DNA of 64,000 nucleotides from Staphylococcus equorum (GTDB lineage: Bacteria > Bacillota > Bacilli > Staphylococcales > Staphylococcaceae), in contig NZ_LNNB01000031.1 of assembly GCF_001747895.1 (NCBI RefSeq), positions 1 to 64,000 of the forward strand, in the 5' to 3' direction. The translations under genes and the position numbers were made by a program. Shown piece by piece: positions 1 to 8,691 of this stretch (position 1 is the first letter of the stretch; each line of letters begins with the position of its first letter). The notes below the pieces were generated by a model. It worked only from the letters and a program-made list of their open reading frames with translations, was not told the DNA's origin and did not search any database.

Positions 1-90
1 AGGCGTCAGCGCTTTACAAAAATGGTTCAATTATATAACTATATATAATAGAAGAAACACGTCATGAAATTTATTTAGAACACAGTAAAA

Positions 91-144
91 GGAAGCGGGA
101 ATATGAAATCAAAATGTAGAATTTGATTTCGTGTTCCTGCTTCC
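91..144 (-). terminator. Terminator of the SDR operon
   Basis: A long inverted repeat (GGAAGC...GCTTCC outer arms, gaaatcaaa / tttgatttc inner arms) ends 27 bases beyond the stop of the leftward SDR gene. On the minus strand it is followed by TTTTAC, so it fits a rho-independent terminator. A similar palindrome lies at 50994-51048. Bases 1-170 otherwise show no gene. Confidence 0.75.
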
Positions 145-170
145 TTAAAGGCTGATTCTATAGAGAGGTA

Positions 171-938
171 TTAGAAGTAGTTTGCAGTGATACCGCCGTC
201 TACGTTCATGTTTGCACCGTTTGTCCAATCCGATTCATCTGACGCTAAGTATAACGCGGCGTTGACAATATCTTCTGGTTTGCCAAATCTTCCAGTAGGT
301 TGTCTGTTTAATCTCGCATTTTTAGCTTCTTCATCTGCAACTAACCATTCCATTAATAAGGGTGTTTCAATTGGACCAGGGCTGATTGCATTTGTGCGAA
401 TGCCTTTAGGACGGAATTGAATGGCTAATGATTTCGTTAAAGATACGACGGCACCTTTTGAAGCAGTGTACGCATCTTGAGGCACTGAACAACCCATTTC
501 TGCAACAAATGAAGCTATATTAATAATAGATCCAGAGTTGTTTTTTTCCATTTCTGGAATAACATATTTCGTCATAAAGAAAATACCTTTAACATTAATA
601 TTCATAACTAAGTCCCATACGTCTTCGCTTGTATTGACGACAGAATTATCTGCTTCTGGCATGACGCCAGCATTATTATATAGCACATCAATTTTTCCAT
701 AAGCTTCAACTGTATCGGCGACCGCATTTTTAACATTGGCTTCATTAGCAATATCCACTTTGAAAAAAGAAGCTTCTCCGCCATTATCTGTGATTGCCTT
801 CACAGTCGCTTGACCGGCTTGTTCATCTCTTTCGAATACTGCGATTTTACCGCCTTCATTTGCAAACATTTGTGCAGCTACTTTACCCATGCCACCGCCA
901 GCACCTGTAATAATACATACTTTGTCTTGTAATCTCAT
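171..938 (-). CDS. Short-chain dehydrogenase/reductase (SDR), substrate unknown
   Basis: This 255-residue classical SDR carries the TGxxxGxG cofactor loop at residues 11-18, NNAG at 88-91, and the catalytic Ser143, Tyr157 and Lys161 (YTASK). Length and motifs are normal for a soluble NAD(P)-dependent alcohol dehydrogenase or ketoreductase. It is the third gene of a leftward operon, 26 bases after a glutamine-synthetase-like gene and beyond an aldehyde dehydrogenase. That context suggests oxidation of a hydroxyl group on a gamma-glutamylated or free amino alcohol, but this is inference. A hairpin terminator follows it. Many SDRs are named 3-oxoacyl-ACP reductase or glucose dehydrogenase by similarity; nothing here supports either name specifically. 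Confidence 0.9.
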   Translation of the reverse strand: MRLQDKVCIITGAGGGMGKVAAQMFANEGGKIAVFERDEQAGQATVKAITDNGGEASFFKVDIANEANVKNAVADTVEAYGKIDVLYNNAGVMPEADNSVVNTSEDVWDLVMNINVKGIFFMTKYVIPEMEKNNSGSIINIASFVAEMGCSVPQDAYTASKGAVVSLTKSLAIQFRPKGIRTNAISPGPIETPLLMEWLVADEEAKNARLNRQPTGRFGKPEDIVNAALYLASDESDWTNGANMNVDGGITANYF

Positions 939-964
939 AATCGTTTTCCTCCTCAGTAGTATAT

Positions 965-2365
965 TTAGCTTTGTTCAAAGTAACGCGAACGTTCCCAAGT
1001 TGTTACGAAAGAATCGAAGTCATTCTGTTCTGATTGTGCAGCTTCTAAATAATGATTCGCGACATCTTCACCAAGGACTTTTGTCACAACATCACTATTT
1101 TTCCAAGTTAAGATAGCCTCGTGTAACGATGATGGGATACGGTCGATATTATCTTGTTCATAAGCATTACCAACTAGTTCATCAGTAAGTTCGATTTTAT
1201 TTTCTATACCATATAAACCAGCACCAATTAAAGCAGAGTAAGCTAAGTATGGATTCATATCTGCACCTGAAATACGTGATTCAAAGCGTAATGCATTTTG
1301 TTCTCCTACAACACGGTAGCCAGCAGAACGATTGTCTTGGCTCCATGCAATACTTACCGGTGCCCATGAGTTAGGCGCAAAACGTTTATAAGAGTTTACG
1401 TAAGGCGCAAACATTAATGAAAAATCTCTTGTAAATTTAATGATACCTGCTAAGAAATGTTTCATCGTTTCAGATTTTGGTTCTTCTGCGTCATCACCTG
1501 CATAGAAAGCATTCGTTTTCGTGCCTTTTTTCATCATACTTAAATGAATATGACCGCTTGAACCTGTCCATGCTTCGTAAGGTTTAGCCATGAATGTTAC
1601 GGATTTATCATTTTGGATACAGATTTCTTTCATACCATGTTTGAACATAATATGTTGATCAGCAGCATCTAAGGCGTCTGAGTATTTTAAGTTGATTTCG
1701 TGCTGTCCTTTATACGCTTCACCTTTTGAAGATTCGATAGTAATGCCCATTAAGTGCATTTGATTTCTAATTTCTTGATAAATTGGTTCATTCTTACTAC
1801 CTTGCAATAAGTTATAATCTTCATTTAAATGACCGGCAGCTTCTAAATTGTCGTATCCTTGTTTCGAAATATCTTCAAATGAATTATTGAATAAGTAGAA
1901 TTCAAGTTCACTTGCCATATGTGGTGACAAGCCTTGTGCTTCTGCTTTATCAATTTGTTGTTTGAGAATGTTACGCGGCGCAATTGCAATCGGTTCACTG
2001 CCATCTACGGCATACACATCACAAAAGACCATCGCAGTGTGTTCTAACCAAGGCACCACTTTTAAAGTATTCAAGTCAGGCACAGCTAAATAATCACCAT
2101 AACCTTTGTCCCAGTTCATAAATTCAAAATTATCGTTCGTATCCATTTCAAAGTTTGTACCTAACAAGTAGTTACAGAAATGTGTACCATCAGATATATC
2201 ATTTTCTAAAATGAAATCACCCGTGATTCGTTTCCCCATCAAACGGCCTTGCATGTCACAAAAGCCCATGATAAGTGTATCGATATCATCAGATTTAACT
2301 AATTCAAGTAATTGTTCCTTTGTAATATCGCCAGTTACTTTTTTGCCTTTAATATTGTTATTCAT
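965..2365 (-). CDS. Glutamine-synthetase-like ligase (GlnA/PuuA superfamily, probable gamma-glutamylamine synthetase)
   Basis: The 466-residue protein has the beta-grasp N-terminus and the catalytic domain of the glutamine synthetase superfamily, including the blocks GSSGHIHLS, NSYKRFAPNSWAPV and NRSAGYRVV. The KRFAP and NRSAGYR segments resemble gamma-glutamylputrescine synthetase (PuuA) and related type III enzymes rather than housekeeping GlnA. These enzymes join glutamate to an amine using ATP. The start is set at the ATG 9 bases after AAGGGG; a TTG three codons upstream is less likely. It lies between an aldehyde dehydrogenase gene (21 bases upstream) and an SDR gene in one operon, which fits amine catabolism better than nitrogen assimilation. 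The true substrate cannot be read from the sequence. Confidence 0.88.
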   Translation of the reverse strand: MNNNIKGKKVTGDITKEQLLELVKSDDIDTLIMGFCDMQGRLMGKRITGDFILENDISDGTHFCNYLLGTNFEMDTNDNFEFMNWDKGYGDYLAVPDLNTLKVVPWLEHTAMVFCDVYAVDGSEPIAIAPRNILKQQIDKAEAQGLSPHMASELEFYLFNNSFEDISKQGYDNLEAAGHLNEDYNLLQGSKNEPIYQEIRNQMHLMGITIESSKGEAYKGQHEINLKYSDALDAADQHIMFKHGMKEICIQNDKSVTFMAKPYEAWTGSSGHIHLSMMKKGTKTNAFYAGDDAEEPKSETMKHFLAGIIKFTRDFSLMFAPYVNSYKRFAPNSWAPVSIAWSQDNRSAGYRVVGEQNALRFESRISGADMNPYLAYSALIGAGLYGIENKIELTDELVGNAYEQDNIDRIPSSLHEAILTWKNSDVVTKVLGEDVANHYLEAAQSEQNDFDSFVTTWERSRYFEQS

Positions 2366-2386
2366 ATATGACAACCCCTTATTAGT

Positions 2387-3826
2387 TTATTTAAGTAAAG
2401 ATAATGAAATATATTTCAATTCTAAGAACCCATCTAATCCAAAGTGACTGCCTTCACGACCCATTCCACTTTCTTTAATACCGCCAAATGGTGCTTGAGG
2501 GACACTTAATTGAGTACCGTTAACACCAATCATGCCAAATTCTAATTTTTCACTGATTTTATAAACCGTATTAATATTATTAGAAAAGAAGTAAGCAGCT
2601 AAACCATATGGTGAAGCATTTGCAATATCAATCGCTTCATCTTCGTCGTCGAATGTAATAATCGGTGCGACAGGGCCAAATATTTCTTCCTGTGCAATAG
2701 CCATCGTTCGTTCAACTCCTGTTATGACAGTAGGTTGATAGAAAAGACTTGATGTAGAAATGTCAGCTTTATCTCCGCCAGTTTCAACTTGAGCACCTTG
2801 TTTCATAGCATCTGCGACTAAGTGTTCAACTTTATCAATCGCTTTTTGATTAATGAGCGGTCCTACTTGCGTATCCTCTTGATCACCTGGGCCGACTTTG
2901 ATGGTTTTTACACGGTCGATAATTTTCTGTGTCATCTCTGCTTTAACATCTTTGTGTACAAGTACAACGTTGATACCATTACACATTTGACCACTATTTT
3001 CGAACTTGTTATCAACAATCGCGTCTGCAGCGTTATCTAAATCGGCATCGGGTAACACAATCGCTGGTGCATTGCCCCCGAGTTCGAGCGAGATACGTTT
3101 GACTTGATCAGAAGCTTTACTCATTAATTTCTTACCAATTGGTGTGGAACCTGTGAACGACATTTTTCTAACACGCTTGTCCTCAAATAGTTTGTCTGAA
3201 ATGACTGAAGAACTGCCAGTAACAATATTTGCGACTCCTTTATCAATGCCGGTTGCCATTAATTCATCGAAAATCGCAATTGCAATTCTTGGTGTTTCAC
3301 TTGATGGTTTGACGATTACAGTACATCCAGCAGCTAATGCAGGTGCCACTTTACGTGCAACCATTGCGCCAGGGAAATTCCATGGTGTAATCAATCCACA
3401 AACGCCTACAGGTTGTTTCGTGACTGAAATGCGTTGATTCTCTGATGAAGGTGGAATGACTTCACCATAAATACGTTTCCCTTCTTCAGCAAACCAACGA
3501 ATGAATTTAGCACAAACTCCGACTTCACCAAAAGCTTCTGCGTAAGGTTTGCCTTGTTCTTCACTCATAATCGTTGCGAGTGCTTCTTGTTTATTTAATA
3601 AATTGACTGCCCATTGTTCTAAATAACCTTGCCTTGTTTCAGCAGTATAATTCGACCATGTTTCAAAAGCAGTGGACGCACTATCAATTGCTTGTTGCAC
3701 GATGTCCTCAGTTACACTTGGTACTTTGCCAATTGAGTTTCCATTCGCTGGATTAACGACGGCGATGCTATTGTCTGTTTCAACTTTTTCACCGTTTACC
3801 CAGTTATAATTTAAATTACGTGTCAT
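2387..3826 (-). CDS. NAD(P)-dependent aldehyde dehydrogenase (succinate-semialdehyde / gamma-glutamyl-aldehyde type)
   Basis: A 479-residue aldehyde dehydrogenase with the canonical active site: Asn150 in TPWNFP, Glu248 in LELGG, and the nucleophile Cys282 in SGQMCNG. The best family fit is the GabD / PuuC branch, which oxidises small omega-amino or semialdehyde substrates. It is the first gene of the leftward operon with the GS-like ligase and SDR. AAGGGGAG lies just before the ATG. A long leader (about 135 bases) separates it from the predicted promoter and contains a terminator-like hairpin (see 3847-3898). The aldehyde could be gamma-glutamyl-linked; whether the ligase acts before or after it is not known. 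Confidence 0.9.
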   Translation of the reverse strand: MTRNLNYNWVNGEKVETDNSIAVVNPANGNSIGKVPSVTEDIVQQAIDSASTAFETWSNYTAETRQGYLEQWAVNLLNKQEALATIMSEEQGKPYAEAFGEVGVCAKFIRWFAEEGKRIYGEVIPPSSENQRISVTKQPVGVCGLITPWNFPGAMVARKVAPALAAGCTVIVKPSSETPRIAIAIFDELMATGIDKGVANIVTGSSSVISDKLFEDKRVRKMSFTGSTPIGKKLMSKASDQVKRISLELGGNAPAIVLPDADLDNAADAIVDNKFENSGQMCNGINVVLVHKDVKAEMTQKIIDRVKTIKVGPGDQEDTQVGPLINQKAIDKVEHLVADAMKQGAQVETGGDKADISTSSLFYQPTVITGVERTMAIAQEEIFGPVAPIITFDDEDEAIDIANASPYGLAAYFFSNNINTVYKISEKLEFGMIGVNGTQLSVPQAPFGGIKESGMGREGSHFGLDGFLELKYISLSLLK

Positions 3827-3846
3827 ATAATCTCCCCTTAATACGC

Positions 3847-3898
3847 AAAAAGACGCCTATATACTCAATTTTTGTTAATTGAGATATAAGCGCCTTTG
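3847..3898 (-). promoter_or_regulatory. Terminator-like hairpin in the leader of the ALDH operon (possible attenuator)
   Basis: On the minus strand an approximately 18-bp stem with one bulge (GGCGCTTATATCTCAATT pairing with AATTGAG...GGCGTC) is followed directly by TTTTT and then by the ribosome binding site of the ALDH gene. It lies downstream of the predicted promoter and upstream of the coding region, so it would have to be read through. No known riboswitch fold was recognised. It could instead be a boundary terminator with an unseen promoter nearer the gene. Confidence 0.5.
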
Positions 3899-3938
3899 CT
3901 TAGTTGTTATTCACTTGGAAAAAACTAAAATCATATTA

Positions 3939-4020
3939 TTGAAACCCTTTTCAATTTCGTGTTAACCAAATGTTACTAAAATTTTTAAATCTTGTCAATA
4001 TTCAGATAATATACTATACT
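3939..4020. promoter_or_regulatory. Back-to-back promoters sharing one -35 element, with a cre-like palindrome
   Basis: Rightward: TTGTCA (3992-3997), 17-base spacer, TATACT (4015-4020), serving the M20 gene. Leftward: TTGACA (complement of 3993-3998), 17-base spacer, TAACAT (complement of 3970-3975), serving the ALDH operon. The two -35 hexamers overlap by five bases. The inverted repeat at 3939-3954 (TTGAAA-N4-TTTCAA) lies just past the leftward start and matches the CcpA cre consensus except at one central base. Confidence 0.65.
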
Positions 4021-4050
4021 TTGCACAAATAAGCATAGGGGGTAGATTGA

Positions 4051-5121
4051 ATGGGCAAAACGTTGGATTTATTACAAAAATTAATTACTTTTGATAGTTC
4101 TAATCAAGAAGTTGCAAATGAAACCATTGATTATTGTAAGCAGTGGTTAGAAGAACAGGGACTCAAACCTGAAATTATAACGAACAATGATTATAAGATG
4201 CTTATATGTAATGTAGGCGAAGGTAGTAAGCGACTCATTCTAAATGGACATGTTGATGTGGTGAGTGGTAAAGAAGCACAATTTGATCCTGAAATTAAAG
4301 ATGGCAAAATTTATGGACGCGGTTCTGCTGATATGAAAGCAGGTGTCGCTTCATTTATGGTTGCAATGACTGAACTTCAAGATGCTGATTTAGGTGATAC
4401 AAGTGTTCAACTTCAATTAGTCACAGATGAGGAAATTGGTGGCTATAATTGTTCTGCTTATTTAACTGACCAAGGCTATTTAGGTGATTTCGTGATTTGT
4501 GCTGAACCAACTCAAATTGGAATTGGCTATCAATCTAAAGGCCTTTTACAATTTGATATTCAATTAAACGGTAAGTCAGCACATGGTAGTAGACCCTGGG
4601 AAGGTGACAATGCCATTATAAAAGCGTATGAAGTATACGAAAAAATAATTGATTTACCGTTTGCGAAACAATCTACAGATATTTTTGATGGCCCCTCGAT
4701 TAATCTCGCTAAAATTTCTGGTGGTGAGGTCTATAACAAAGTACCAGATACATGTACGCTTTCAATTGATATTCGTTATTTACCTAACCAAGATAAAGAT
4801 GACATTCTAGAACAAATTAAAGGTGTTACAGATGATGAAATAGCTGTGCATATGTCAGGTCCTAGTGTGAAAAATGAAATTGACAATCCTTATATTCAAC
4901 ACCTTGTAAAAGAAATCAAAACTGTAACTGGCAATCAAGAAGCCAATATTTTTGGTCAGCATGGCTTTGCAGATACAAGATACTTTTCAAGATTTGATGT
5001 GCCAGCAATTGAATTTGGACCTTCTGGTGATGCGTGGCATGGAGATGGTGAATATGCCGTAGTAGACTCATTAGATCAATATAAAGATATCATTGTAGGT
5101 TTTGGAAAAACGTTTAATTAG
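4051..5121 (+). CDS. M20-family metallopeptidase / amidohydrolase (ArgE/DapE/CPG2 type)
   Basis: This 356-residue protein has all M20 metal and catalytic positions: His67 and Asp69 (GHVDVV), Asp94 (SADMKAG), Glu127-Glu128 (TDEEIGG), Glu152 (CAEPT) and His330 near the C-terminus. Such two-zinc enzymes cleave amide bonds of N-acylated amino acids or small peptides in the cytoplasm. Annotation pipelines often call it acetylornithine deacetylase, but no arginine genes lie nearby. It is transcribed divergently from the ALDH / GS-like / SDR operon, sharing a -35 region, so an amide-hydrolysing role on a gamma-glutamyl product is attractive but unproven. AGGGGGTAG precedes the ATG. Confidence 0.88.
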   Translation: MGKTLDLLQKLITFDSSNQEVANETIDYCKQWLEEQGLKPEIITNNDYKMLICNVGEGSKRLILNGHVDVVSGKEAQFDPEIKDGKIYGRGSADMKAGVASFMVAMTELQDADLGDTSVQLQLVTDEEIGGYNCSAYLTDQGYLGDFVICAEPTQIGIGYQSKGLLQFDIQLNGKSAHGSRPWEGDNAIIKAYEVYEKIIDLPFAKQSTDIFDGPSINLAKISGGEVYNKVPDTCTLSIDIRYLPNQDKDDILEQIKGVTDDEIAVHMSGPSVKNEIDNPYIQHLVKEIKTVTGNQEANIFGQHGFADTRYFSRFDVPAIEFGPSGDAWHGDGEYAVVDSLDQYKDIIVGFGKTFN

Positions 5122-5156
5122 AAACAGGCAAGTGGTTGAAATAGATATGAAAATAT

Positions 5157-5197
5157 AAGCGAACGCTCAATTTTAATCATTGCGCGTTCGCTTTTTT
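5157..5197 (+). terminator. Rho-independent terminator after the M20 gene
   Basis: AAGCGAACGC pairs with GCGTTCGCTT and is followed by six T residues on the plus strand. It lies between the convergent M20 and DASS genes and may also act on the leftward transcript. Confidence 0.85.
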
Positions 5198-5213
5198 AGA
5201 TAACTAAAAGTGT

Positions 5214-6740
5214 TTAAATGAAACCTATCCATTGCCAGTAAGTAAAACTAAATAATACGATAAGTAAGTAACCAATAACGGTGATTGGAATACCTGTTTT
5301 CAAGAAATCTTTAACGGTAAATGTTTCTGTACCATATGCCAACATAGATTGTGGTGAACTAACAGGAAGTAAGAAGCCAAAGCTAATTACAAATTGTTGT
5401 ATGAGCACAAAGGCCATAGACTGCTCTCCTAAATCTAATGTCATCGTGAGTGAAATAAATACTGGAATTAATGCTGAAGCCAAGCTTGTGGCACTTGCAA
5501 AACCTAAATGAATTAATATATTAAACAAAGAAATTAAAGCAATCGTCATCACTAATGGATAGTGTTCAAGGCCGATAAGTCCAAAGGTTTGATCACTTAG
5601 CCATTGCGCAGCAGTTGTTTTTAATAACACATTACCTAAGGAGATACCCACACCAAATACAATAATCGTACCCCATGGAATGCGAGACTCAGCTTCTTTC
5701 CATGTCATAATACCAATTTTAGGGGTTAACATGATTGCTAGCGCTAATAAAATAATAGAAGATGAATCAATCGGATGTAACACTTTTTCTGTAGACCAAA
5801 GTAAAAGTAATGCAATTGAAATAGCAATGAGACGCCATTCTTTAGCAGTGACAGGGCCCATTTCATGTAATTGTTTTTTGATCAGTTGCTTGCCTCCAGA
5901 TATTTCGTGTACCTCTGGTGGCATTACTTTTAGCATAATGAAATAAAGTGCAATAGACATCAAGATAGACCACGGACCAGCATAAAGAAACCATTGCCCC
6001 CATGAAATATCTATTCCTAATTGATCATTAATAAAATTGATGGCAACGATATTTTGAGCGGCTGCCGTTTTAATACCTACGTTCCAAATAGACACAGCTT
6101 GGACCGCCGTAATGACAAGTAAAGCGGCAAGTTTACTATTTTTAGAAATGCCAAAAGCAGTAACCATACCTAACAAAATAGGAATAACTGCCCCAGCACG
6201 CGCAGTTGCTGAAGGTACAAAGAAAGCTAGAAAAATGGCAACAATAATTGTGCCAATAACGATGCGGTTGGTCTTATTACCTACCATAGAAAGAACGATG
6301 AGTGCGAGACGTTTATGTAGATTTGTAATTTGCATTGCAGTAGCTAAAAACAGTGCTGCAGCTACTAGTGCAATAGCAGTAGATGAAAAGCCACTAAAAG
6401 CAAGCTTCAATGCGTTAGTCGTACCGAATAAGCTACTGCCTTCTAAAACTTTACCGCCTGTTTGTGGATTGCCTAGAGACTCAGTTAAATTTTGTACAGG
6501 GCTAAATCCTAAGAGCAAGATAATCAAACCGACAATCATCGCTGCAGATACAGGATAAGTGACTGCTTCAGTTACCCATAAGATAACGGCGAATATTAAG
6601 ATAGCTAATGCACTTTTAGCCATGAAGGGCAAGGTATCTGGCGTTGGTAATACCATGATAACCACAAGCGCAATGACGCTAATGATTAACCAAAGCGGTT
6701 TAAATGTGGTGTTTTTCTTCTTTGTTGAATGCTGTTTCAT
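5214..6740 (-). CDS. DASS/SLC13-family anion transporter (dicarboxylate or 2-oxoglutarate type)
   Basis: A 508-residue, very hydrophobic protein with about 11-12 membrane segments and two repeated halves. The re-entrant loop motif that is SNT in many Na+/dicarboxylate symporters reads SAT in both halves (PSATARAG and ASATSLAS), as in the CitT/YflS 2-oxoglutarate-malate translocator branch. It therefore most likely carries di- or tricarboxylates; the coupling ion cannot be read. It is single-gene, convergent with the M20 gene, and may supply or export an acid of the neighbouring pathway (inference). The ATG follows AAGGAGCAC. Confidence 0.85.
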   Translation of the reverse strand: MKQHSTKKKNTTFKPLWLIISVIALVVIMVLPTPDTLPFMAKSALAILIFAVILWVTEAVTYPVSAAMIVGLIILLLGFSPVQNLTESLGNPQTGGKVLEGSSLFGTTNALKLAFSGFSSTAIALVAAALFLATAMQITNLHKRLALIVLSMVGNKTNRIVIGTIIVAIFLAFFVPSATARAGAVIPILLGMVTAFGISKNSKLAALLVITAVQAVSIWNVGIKTAAAQNIVAINFINDQLGIDISWGQWFLYAGPWSILMSIALYFIMLKVMPPEVHEISGGKQLIKKQLHEMGPVTAKEWRLIAISIALLLLWSTEKVLHPIDSSSIILLALAIMLTPKIGIMTWKEAESRIPWGTIIVFGVGISLGNVLLKTTAAQWLSDQTFGLIGLEHYPLVMTIALISLFNILIHLGFASATSLASALIPVFISLTMTLDLGEQSMAFVLIQQFVISFGFLLPVSSPQSMLAYGTETFTVKDFLKTGIPITVIGYLLIVLFSFTYWQWIGFI

Positions 6741-6994
6741 CTTTAAAGTGCTCCTTTTCTTATTTTTTCAATTTTATAATATCAAATACCTAAAACGTGC
6801 TCACTATAATATTGAAAAGTTCATAAAAATGCCTTTAGTTAAGCAGAAAATAAAAAGAAGAGGATGAGAACCTACATTACAATGACTGAAAAGTTTGTGT
6901 GTATTTTATAAAATGTTTAATTATACAGAAACAGAGAATAATAATGATGTAGAGCAATGTGCGGTATTTAAATAAATAATAATAAGGTGATTAA

Positions 6995-7504
6995 ATGGAT
7001 GTAAGGTTTCCAATAGGAGAATTAGAAATTCCAGATAAAGTAACATTAGATGATATTCAAAAATGGGCGAAAGAAATAGAAGGTTATACTGAACGTTTAA
7101 GAGAGACTGTAGATTCATTAGATGATGAAGCGTTGAATGCAAAGTATCGTGCAGGGAGTTGGACAGTGCGTCAACTTGTACATCATATTGCTGACTCTCA
7201 ATTAAATATGTATCAGCGTTTGAAGTTAGCACTCACAGATAATAATCCGACAGTACCAGCATTTATCCAAGATAAATGGGTGATGTTGCCGGATAACGAC
7301 TTACCTATCGAAAGCTCGATTAAGATGCTAGAAGGTATGAACGAACGTATCGTAGCAATTGCTAACAATTTAAATGAAGATCAATTAACACAAACATTTA
7401 CGTTAAAAGATAGTGGCGAGATAACCGTAGCTGAAAAAGTTGCAAAACTATCTTGGCATGAAGAACATCACTTAGCACATATTAAAATAGCACTATCTAA
7501 ATAG
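6995..7504 (+). CDS. DinB-superfamily protein, probable bacillithiol transferase (YfiT/BstA-like)
   Basis: The 169-residue four-helix protein keeps the DinB metal triad: one of His63/His64 (LVHHIADS) and His158 and His162 in the C-terminal HEEHHLAH block. Sequence layout and length match B. subtilis YfiT/BstA, which conjugates bacillithiol to toxic electrophiles such as fosfomycin-like or monobimane substrates. Staphylococci make bacillithiol, which agrees. It is monocistronic: AAGGTG precedes the ATG and a strong terminator follows. The substrate is unknown. An older label for the family is putative metal-dependent hydrolase. Confidence 0.82.
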   Translation: MDVRFPIGELEIPDKVTLDDIQKWAKEIEGYTERLRETVDSLDDEALNAKYRAGSWTVRQLVHHIADSQLNMYQRLKLALTDNNPTVPAFIQDKWVMLPDNDLPIESSIKMLEGMNERIVAIANNLNEDQLTQTFTLKDSGEITVAEKVAKLSWHEEHHLAHIKIALSK

Positions 7505-7518
7505 TAGAATCTAGAAGG

Positions 7519-7552
7519 CCGTTCAAATTATGAAAATTTGAACGGTTTTTTT
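7519..7552 (+). terminator. Terminator after the BstA-like gene
   Basis: CCGTTCAAATT pairs with AATTTGAACGG and runs into seven T residues. Confidence 0.88.
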
Positions 7553-7784
7553 AATTTGTTATCTAGTTATTTTGTATGATTTATATAGAACTAATGTAAA
7601 ATAACTCTTAAAAAGGGGCAAATAGGATTTTTAATAAATTGCAAATGGAAAAATAAGGTGGAATTGTACACAATTGACAAACAAATTACATAAATATTAC
7701 GTGTTTATATTATAAATTAATCTGATTACAGACTTTCATCAAAGCTTTTCTTCACTTTTTATTCATTATGAGTCACTTTTTCAC

Positions 7785-7801
7785 TGTAATTTAGATGTAA
7801 T
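7785..7801 (+). promoter_or_regulatory. WalR box upstream of sceD copy 1
   Basis: TGTAAT-TTAGA-TGTAAT matches the WalR (YycF) consensus TGTWAH-N5-TGTWAH exactly. It lies about 170 bases before the start codon, in a 465-base gene-free stretch (7505-7968). A degenerate, reverse-oriented second box (ATTACA-N5-ATTACG) lies at 7685-7701. The remaining part of the gap holds the AT-rich promoter and leader and shows no other gene. Confidence 0.8.
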
Positions 7802-7968
7802 GAACATGCGTATATTTTAATTTGACTGTAACCTACAAACATTTTATGGATGTTATAGTATTATTTGTGAGTTGGTTGAAGCAGTAAATTATTTTTTAAT
7901 TAAATAATTGAAATTCAACCGTATAAAATAAAAAATGAAAATTATCTTTCTGGGAGGATTTATTAATA

Positions 7969-8655
7969 ATGAAAAAAACAGTAATCGCATCAACTTTAGC
8001 AGTAGGATTAGGCGTAACAGGAGCAGCAGCAGGAAATTCAGCTGACGCTTCAGAACAAAACGTAGACCAAGCACAATTAGCGCAACAAGCTCAATCAAAT
8101 CCAGAGCAATTAAATGAAGCACCTGTTCAAGATGGTTCATATGACATAGACTTTAATCATAACGGTACAGACTATAGCTTCGAATCAGATGGTACAAACT
8201 TTAGCTGGAGCTTTGGTGGAGGATCAACTGAAGGTTCAACTGAGGCACCTGCTCAACAAGAAGCACCAGCTGAGCCAGCACAACAATCAGCACCAGCTGA
8301 ACAAGCGGCTGAACCAGCTCAACAAGAAGCTCCAAAAACTGAAACAACTCAACAACCACAACAAGAATCTACTTCAAAAGAATCTAGCTCAAGTGAAGCT
8401 TCAAGTGGTTCATCAGTAAATGTTAACTCTCATTTACAAACAATTGCTCAACGTGAATCAGGTGGCGACATTACAGCTATCAATGCTTCATCAGGTGCAG
8501 CAGGTAAATACCAATTCCTACAAAGCACTTGGGATTCAGTAGCTCCAGCAGCATACCAAGGTGTATCTCCAGCAGAAGCACCTGAATCAGTACAAGATGC
8601 AGCAGCAGTTGAACTTTACAACACTGCAGGCGCTTCACAATGGGTTACTGCATAA
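7969..8655 (+). CDS. sceD: SceD-like secreted lytic transglycosylase, copy 1
   Basis: The 228-residue precursor starts with a Sec signal peptide (MKKTVIAS, hydrophobic core, cleavage probably near ASAxASE-type residues 25-28). It continues through a Q/A/E/P/S-rich low-complexity linker (residues about 85-145). The C-terminal IsaA/SceD transglycosylase domain holds AQRESGGD (catalytic Glu), [20 protein letters not shown] and the terminal QWVTA. The enzyme cleaves peptidoglycan glycan strands at the cell surface. GGGAGGATT precedes the ATG and a perfect WalR box lies upstream. A paralogue with the same architecture starts 2.06 kb downstream, and the first ~130 coding bases are almost identical in the two. 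Confidence 0.95.
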   Translation: MKKTVIASTLAVGLGVTGAAAGNSADASEQNVDQAQLAQQAQSNPEQLNEAPVQDGSYDIDFNHNGTDYSFESDGTNFSWSFGGGSTEGSTEAPAQQEAPAEPAQQSAPAEQAAEPAQQEAPKTETTQQPQQESTSKESSSSEASSGSSVNVNSHLQTIAQRESGGDITAINASSGAAGKYQFLQSTWDSVAPAAYQGVSPAEAPESVQDAAAVELYNTAGASQWVTA

Positions 8656-8691
8656 TTTAAACAGTAATTAATTATTTTAAATAAAGTATTC

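Noticed and set aside
1..60. cre site TTTACA...GCGCT at the left edge
   Set aside because: The spacing of the CG core does not match the cre consensus (one additional base).
965..2365. Housekeeping glutamine synthetase GlnA
   Set aside because: Motif spacing and the operon with ALDH and SDR fit the PuuA-like branch; glnR, which precedes glnA in staphylococci, is missing.
4051..5121. Acetylornithine deacetylase (ArgE) as a firm name
   Set aside because: Family motifs are shared by many amidohydrolases and there are no arginine genes in the neighbourhood.
6112..6558. 148-codon open frame opposite the DASS transporter
   Set aside because: It is a shadow frame; the leftward frame has full-length membrane-protein features and a ribosome site.
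7889..8140. Opposite-strand open frames over the sceD genes (also 9958-10203 and 10315-10500)
   Set aside because: They are shadows of the biased Q/A/S codons in the low-complexity sceD sequence and have no ribosome sites.
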